From NCBI GenBank assembly GCA_007258455.2, contig VDFB02252616.1:123337394-123401393 (forward strand): a stretch of 64,000 nucleotides of DNA, read 5' to 3'. The DNA comes from Sequoia sempervirens. Taxonomy: Eukaryota > Streptophyta > Pinopsida > Cupressales > Cupressaceae. The notes beneath the pieces were generated by a model that worked only from the letters and a program-made list of their open reading frames with translations, was not told the DNA's origin and ran no database searches. Shown here one piece after another: positions 58,680-64,000 of this stretch (positions are counted from its first letter, which is position 1; every line of letters begins with the position of its first letter). The translations under genes and the position numbers were made by a program.

Positions 58680-61174
58680 ATTATTCAATTATGAAAACTA
58701 GAAGAGTGATGCAGGTCATGGCTTATAATGTATGACATAGTCAACAAAATTTTGAGTACTTATTGTTGCTTCATGGTTTAATATGTGGTTACTACAACAT
58801 TGTGTTCCTTGGGATATGTTAATGCATCCAATTCTATTTCAAATCCTTTTTATGATAAAACCCTTTCATGAACAACATGGTGAACAAAAGGTTGATAGAA
58901 GAGACCAATATTACCTAGAGAGCCAACAAGACAAAACATAATGCACAAGAGCCATATTGGGTAGTTTCTAAGTTGGTAGGAAGAAGTTGATAGAGGAAGA
59001 GGTTGTTATAAGGGAATCTTACATGGTAAGGGGTCTCATGAATGACAAGGTAGGGTTGTAATAATAGAAGTACATATGATAGAGCAATGTGATAGTTAGG
59101 ATCTAAATGAGGAGGAAGGATAGAATATCCTATCCTCTTGACTATGGACATAGTATCCTCATATCAGTAAGAGTCTTCATGAGTATCAATTCAATGTCAA
59201 AAGGACAGTCACAAGATGATAGTCCTTGGGAAAATCATATCATGCAAGCAAGGGATAATATCATGATTACATAAAGAAGTCATGCAAACCTTTTTTGATG
59301 TGAAGTGTGAAGAATTTTTGAAGTGGGGATAAGATTTATGAAAATAATGTAAAGCATGATAGTGAGATGCATTAAAAGAAGCAATTATGAGCACTTTCAA
59401 CTAAGAAAAAAATGTAGTGATAGTGAGAAATGAGGGGATTATGGTCCTAATATTTTGATAACAATTCACACCTATAAAGATACTCCATGATTTTCATAAA
59501 ACCTCAACATTCTATTCATATTCATGGGTGAATCACAAAGAAGAGATAGCTAAGAAATGGAATGAGATATCTTCATTACAACTTGGATAATGTAATATTC
59601 ACATAGGAAGAGTAACAATCACAAGGAGAAATGATGAATAAAGGAAAAAAAATGAGCAATAAAGGATATAGCATAAATAAATAGCTTAATAGGAAAGTTA
59701 CAGAAGACTGAATATAATAGTCTAAAGTCACAAGATGTAATAGGATAGTCACATGTATTTCAATACTAAAGAATGCTTCAAGGGATAATTGTGGAAGATT
59801 ATTTTTTATGAGATACTTTATATATTTTTAACCAAGATACCTCAAGGTAAAGAGTGCATAAAAGTGACGAATGTGGTGGTCATCACATTCAAGATCCAAT
59901 GCTACAAGATAGTCTCATAGGAGAAGCAACAAATTTAGTACAATGGTATAAGAGGAGCATGCATAGTTTATTATTAAAGGATAGTTTAGAGTGACATTCC
60001 CTTTTAATCACCATATTCATAGAGGATAGTATTTGTGAAGGGATAGAAAGAGGGCATATATTTCTAAATGATAAGTGGATAGTACCTTGTCTATGGAGTA
60101 GATATTGTAAGTGTGGAATAAGTAAATAAGTAAATAACAACTAAAAACACTTCATAATGAAACATTATATCAAGATTCAACAACAATTAACTAATTTAAA
60201 GAACATAAAACTTGAAATTGTCTCATTGTTTCCTATCTCCAAAGATTTATTAAATCATAGAGGGATCTCAAATTTGGTAAGCACTGTGACCGTTAAAATG
60301 CTAATCTAGAGAATGGAATGATGCTAAATGTAATGATCTAATTCTGTATGGTGAAAACTAGATGATAAAAGGAAGCTATTGTAATCTAAATTGGCATGAA
60401 ACTTGATGGATGGAAGCTACAGTAAAACTAAGATGTACCACGATTATGATTCTACTGATGATATGATTTCTATGATGCTAAGATGCTATTGCTATGATTG
60501 CTTGATTGTTATTCCTACAGAGTAAGTTTGCATAAATTTAAGATTCAGGATCCATTTCCTGTTTCAGAAGGTTGTATTTATAGATTTACAGTAGCAATTT
60601 TGTAAAGGGGCAGCACAACAAAGGCTTGGATTCAATTTGGAGGATTGAATGGTGAGAGATGAAGAATCTTGAGTTGATGAAGGGAATGGTTTCTCCCCAT
60701 GAAAACATCAGGCCAAATGATAGGACAAATCAGAGGAAGGAAATTGAGAGATTGATTTCAATTTGTCTCCAAAGCTTTCTCACAAATTCCAGTTGAATTA
60801 AATTAAATATTTGATGTCTAATTTGGTAGGTGAGTGAAATGAGGAAATTTCTTTTATGCCTTTATTTGAATAATTTATGATTTATTCAAATTAGTAAAGA
60901 GGAATAAATAATTTGTTTATTAAATAAATATAGAAGGGATATGATAATTAAACAACAAAGTATTTAACCTTGTTTAATTAATTAAGATTGAATGATGTGA
61001 TAATAAAATAACACAAACTATTGAAGTTGTATATTTAATTAAAATTGAAGAATAGGAAAATGAACTATAAATAAATATTTCTATTTATTTAATAGTAGAT
61101 GAAATAAAAGTTAATTAATCAAATAAATCATATTTAATTAATTATATTCTCCAGACCATTTTTAGGTGTATACA
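58680..61174 (-). mobile_element. Probable 3' LTR of a minus-strand gypsy (Tat-like) element; left end not determined
   Basis: At 61174 the minus strand reads a purine-rich CAAAGAGGGGCAAAA followed by TGTATACACC, the look of a polypurine tract and LTR start. The stretch to the left is 2.4 kb of noncoding, AT-rich sequence with weak internal repetition of GGATAGT/AGATAGTC phrases. Its other end and a partner LTR are not in the window, so the left coordinate is a guess. Confidence 0.4.
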
Positions 61175-61189
61175 TTTTGCCCCTCTTTG
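61175..61189 (-). other. Candidate polypurine tract
   Basis: Plus-strand TTTTGCCCCTCTTTG, i.e. CAAAGAGGGGCAAAA on the minus strand, next to a TG start. Confidence 0.5.
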
Positions 61190-61535
61190 AAGTGATGTGT
61201 TTACGCATTGCTTCAAAGAAAATTTTGTGTTGCTGCTGCCAGTATCGACAAAAAAAATTTAGTATGCCCCAGACATTGATTTTCAAGTAATGATGAATAT
61301 ATGCCCCCTTAGGAGATAAATTGATGAATTTTTTATTTTTTTGAATTTTTGAATTTTTGATTTTTTTCATATTTATCATGATTATTCAATGATTCGATGA
61401 TGATTTGATGAAGATTTGGTGGTGAAATAATTTATCTCCTGATAAAAAATGTAGATAATTGCCCCTAGATGAATTTGAATTAATCTCCTCTTAAAAAGGT
61501 TAATTAATCCCACCAAAATCCCACTTCTAATAACC
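61190..61535. other. AT-rich segment between polypurine tract and TATA box
   Basis: No gene. Contains GATGAATTTTT/GATTTGATGAAGATTTG-type simple sequence; would be the 3' flank of an antisense ORF promoter. Confidence 0.4.
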
Positions 61536-61545
61536 TATAAAAGGT
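61536..61545 (+). promoter_or_regulatory. TATA box upstream of the mobile-domain ORF
   Basis: CTATAAAAGG, the closest match to a plant TATA consensus in this part of the window. It stands ~1.0 kb before the mobile-domain frame on the same strand and upstream of the motif array, so the array would lie in the transcript leader. Confidence 0.5.
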
Positions 61546-61782
61546 CAAAAATGTCATTTTCAAACTCATTTGTGCATTGGAATTTTGAAAATTTGTGAGA
61601 GTTATTTGTGCAATTTGGAGCAAGATTTCGATTTCTTACCACACTCACTGATTTGAGCATGTACGACATCACCACCGCCTGATTGTCTATGGACCTCCAG
61701 TATGTACTCATTAACCCCCTCATTGTACATGCATTTCTTGTTTTTTGTGTGTTTTTTGAGATTTAAAATTTCAATTTCTTTT

Positions 61783-62107
61783 AGTGCTTTTGCATGTGGA
61801 TGTAGCGCTTTGGCTCTCTGTTTTAGCACTTCTAAGGTTTTAACACTTGGGTTTTTTTTTTAGCACTTAGGTAGGATGTTTTAGCTTTTCAATGTTGTAG
61901 CGCCTAAGATAGAAAGTTTAGCGCTTTGACTTACTATTTTAGTGCTTTTACTAGATTAGCGCATTTTCCCTATAGTTTAGTGCTTTGCCCCATTATAATA
62001 GTGCTTCTGATGAAGTGGCACTTTGACCATTTGTTATAGTGCTTTTTCCTTATGAAATGGAATTTTTGATGATTTAGCACTTTGAAACTCTGTTTTAGCG
62101 CTTCCAT
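61783..62107 (+). repeat. Array of ~15 TAGCGCTTT-type motifs
   Basis: Short motif TAGCGCTTT and variants TAGTGCTTT, TAGCACTTT, TAGCGCCTA, TAGCGCATT recur about every 20-25 bp. Variants differ mostly at the central CpG (TG or CA in its place). Sequence between the motifs is not conserved. Confidence 0.8.
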
Positions 62108-62214
62108 GTCAGATTGATATAGTTTGTCAAATTTGTCCTTGATTTTGTCAAATTTTTATTGTGTCAACCATTGGTTTGATATGATTGATGATCCTGATCA
62201 AGTAGATGATTTTC

Positions 62215-62392
62215 AACCTCATGATAGGTGAGGTCTAATGTTTGGTTGATAATAATTATCCTCATGATAGGTGAGGAATAATTATATTTTGATTGATAAA
62301 CCTCATGATAAGCGAGGTTGATTTGATGTATTGACCTCATGATAGGCGAGGTTCAATGATGTTTGATGATTGACCTCATGATATGTAAGGTT
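62215..62392 (+). repeat. Five hairpin units CCTCATGATAGGCGAGG
   Basis: CCTC and GAGG pair around ATGATAGGC. Units near 62217, 62260, 62300, 62333 and 62376, spaced 33-43 bp; a weaker sixth (TGATGATAGGCGGC) lies near 62506. Confidence 0.8.
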
Positions 62393-62565
62393 TAATGATG
62401 TTCGCTCAGAAGATTTAATCAAAAGTCTCACCAAGAGCTGATTAGGTTTGATAGGATATTTGATGTTTGTTAACTTGAGAAAAAGTTCTGACTTTGATCA
62501 TTTCATGATGATAGGCGGCTTTGACGAACCTCCAGATTAGAGAGTGATTTCCTCAGACGTTTGAT

Positions 62566-64000
62566 TTGATACGTCAACTAGCCCAGCTTGAGATGGCTAT
62601 CATTACTTGTTGCGGATTTTCTTCCTTACTAGACATGCCCCAGATTAGGATTAATCGGGGTCTCTTGACAACTTTAGCGAAGAGGTGGCACAATGAGCAT
62701 AACACCTTCCACCTAGCTACCAACGAGATCACAATCACCCCAGAGGATATTTAGAGGATTTTGTAGATACTAGTTGTCGGGGATATTGTTGTTTATGATT
62801 CATCAGAGCAAGGTAGTATTGATGCTCTTTGGAGGGTGTTTCAAGATGCCAGGATTGCTAGATTGTGGATTTCGTGCATGAGATGGTTGACGCTTATGCC
62901 ACTTTTCCAACAGTTCTTGCTGGATTCATTGGAGGATTCCTTTGTCCTAATCGCAGGTCAGAGGGATTCTCTGTTGGTTGGGATCATGTGCTTGAGAGCA
63001 TGATCATTCACGAGATGAGCTATGCTAGGGGCATGTGCATGCTTTCCCACCTTTATCATGATTTGCATTCAGTGGTGTACCTTGGAGGTCAGAGTTTATC
63101 GATCGGAGTCACTTTACTTCAAGTGTGGGAGTGGGAGCATATTATTGTCACGTGACAAGTGATGGTGAGGCAACGTCCAGCTAGGCGGCCTTATGGAGAC
63201 TATTACCTGGTGTCCCTATTTGGAATGTGAGCACTGGTATGATGATGACGTGCAATTTCCATTCTTTTTCAATATTTTATTTTGATCGGGTGTGCACAGT
63301 GGGTTTTGGAGAGATTTCTGCTGATACATGTGCTTTGTCAATATGGCATTGTTTAGGGCTTTCCTCAGGGTGTTGCCCACTATGCTCAACGACAATTGGA
63401 TTCTACAAATTGGGGGCCTGGGTTGTCATATGATGTGTTAGTGTAGGAGTTCTAGGCTTTACAGTCATTTGTGTGGGAGATCCAACTAGATATTGTGAAG
63501 CCACCAGTCACAACACATTACACAGAGTATCTAGTATTACATCCATTTCCACGCATCACCCTTCTTGATGAGCCAACACCATTAGCTATTAGGGAGGAGA
63601 TTTCTTTTTCACACCACCACCAACAGAGGAGAGAGGAGATTGATGGTGAGGAGGAGGTGGTGGAGGTTGAGAGCAGTAATGATGGAGAGGGTAGTGGGGA
63701 TGAGGAGGGCAACTGTAGTGATATTAATGGAGATGAGGAGGGTAGCGATGGTGATAGTAATGGAGATAATCTAGGTGGATCGGGTGCAGGTGGGTCAAGT
63801 CCAACCTTGGAGGAGTATTTGATGCCTCACAAGAGGCAAGCAGTTGTAGACCCTTCAGACTAGTATGCACAGTAGCAACAGACTCAAATAGCGAGTCTGC
63901 AGGTACAAGTTCAGACATTACAAGGACAACTCACTTAGGCCTAGGGTTTTTTGGTATAGAATCAGACATAGATGTAGGCTCAGGCTCAGGCCCATGCACA
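62566..64000 (+). pseudogene. Plant mobile domain (PMD) ORF, likely antisense ORF of a gypsy element; runs off the window
   Basis: Frame 62566 on: LLTTLAKRWHNEHNTFHLATNEITITPEDI, two TAG stops, VVGDIVVYDSSEQGSIDALWRVF. After a frameshift near 62865: EMVDAYATFPTVLAGFIGGFL, YLGGQSLSIGVTLLQVWEWEHI, a TGA at an Arg codon (63153), RQRPARRPYGDY. After a further shift: FPQGVAHYAQRQLDSTNWGPGLSYD near 63361, EIQLDIVKPP near 63480, then an acidic Glu/Asp/Gly/Ser-rich tail and a Gln-rich coiled-coil-like end. This is the layout of the aminotransferase-like plant mobile domain. It is decayed. Its plus orientation opposes the inferred minus-strand LTR, which fits the antisense ORFs known between pol and 3' LTR in Tat-lineage gypsy elements. 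Confidence 0.75.

Noticed and set aside
62215..62392. CRISPR-like array
   Set aside because: Spacing is irregular (33-43 bp), units are diverged, the context is a plant retroelement, and no cas-like gene is present.
63518..63918. Ser-rich minus-strand ORFs
   Set aside because: Shadows of the acidic GAG/GAT-rich tail of the mobile-domain frame.
1..64000. tRNA, rRNA, snRNA or host protein-coding genes
   Set aside because: I looked for conserved tRNA/rRNA stretches and for intact spliced coding runs and saw none; all coding traces fit transposable elements or unidentified fragments.

Overview
The window looks like nuclear DNA from a plant with a large, repeat-rich genome; I think a gymnosperm is most likely, but this is an inference. 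The reasons are AT-rich sequence packed with nested Ty1/copia, Ty3/gypsy, LINE and TIR DNA elements, long degenerate arrays of the plant telomere-type heptamer TTTAGGG, and a plant mobile domain reading frame. I found no intact host gene, tRNA, rRNA or CRISPR array. Nearly every coding trace is a decayed transposon protein with in-frame stops or frameshifts.

Layout. 1-15542 and 23376-40459 are two copies of one ~16-17 kb segment. Copy 1 ends exactly at a 100-N scaffold gap (15543-15642). Each copy holds, in order: the end of a copia LTR; a gypsy gag-protease remnant split by a ~0.8 kb foldback element; the gypsy 3' LTR; a ~1 kb TIR element; a (GTAT)n microsatellite; a telomere-like array (2.5 kb in copy 1, 4.05 kb in copy 2); a reverse-strand copia integrase fragment; and a large transposase-like pseudogene with a second ~1 kb TIR element in its apparent intron. 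Between the copies (15643-23375) lie unclassified LTR-like sequence, a truncated gypsy 5' LTR with primer-binding site and gag start, and a copia element (16861-23921, 5-bp target duplication) inserted into that gag.

41450-44120 is a satellite of about seven units with a ~359 bp period. 44772-57906 is one 5'-truncated L1-like LINE (RT, zf-RVT, RNase H, A tail) interrupted twice: by a MULE derivative (46918-48271, 9-bp target duplication) and by a minus-strand LTR element (48670-56513) without visible RT. The LTR element itself carries a TIR element (53877-55015) in one LTR.

58180-58660 has a small minus-strand gene-like fragment. 58680-64000 is read as the 3' end of a minus-strand Tat-like gypsy element: LTR ending at 61174, polypurine tract, then a plus-strand (antisense) mobile-domain ORF behind a TATA box, a short-motif array and a hairpin array.

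The genes do not act together as a pathway. The window is a record of layered insertions, with decay dominated by C-to-T and G-to-A changes. The points most worth checking are: (a) whether the 17-kb duplication is real or an assembly duplication; (b) GGGT...ACCC TIR elements with apparent 4-bp target duplications next to a DDE-like pseudogene; (c) a palindrome repeated ten times in the minus-strand LTR element; (d) the antisense mobile-domain ORF and its leader repeats; (e) the MULE with clustered subterminal repeats.
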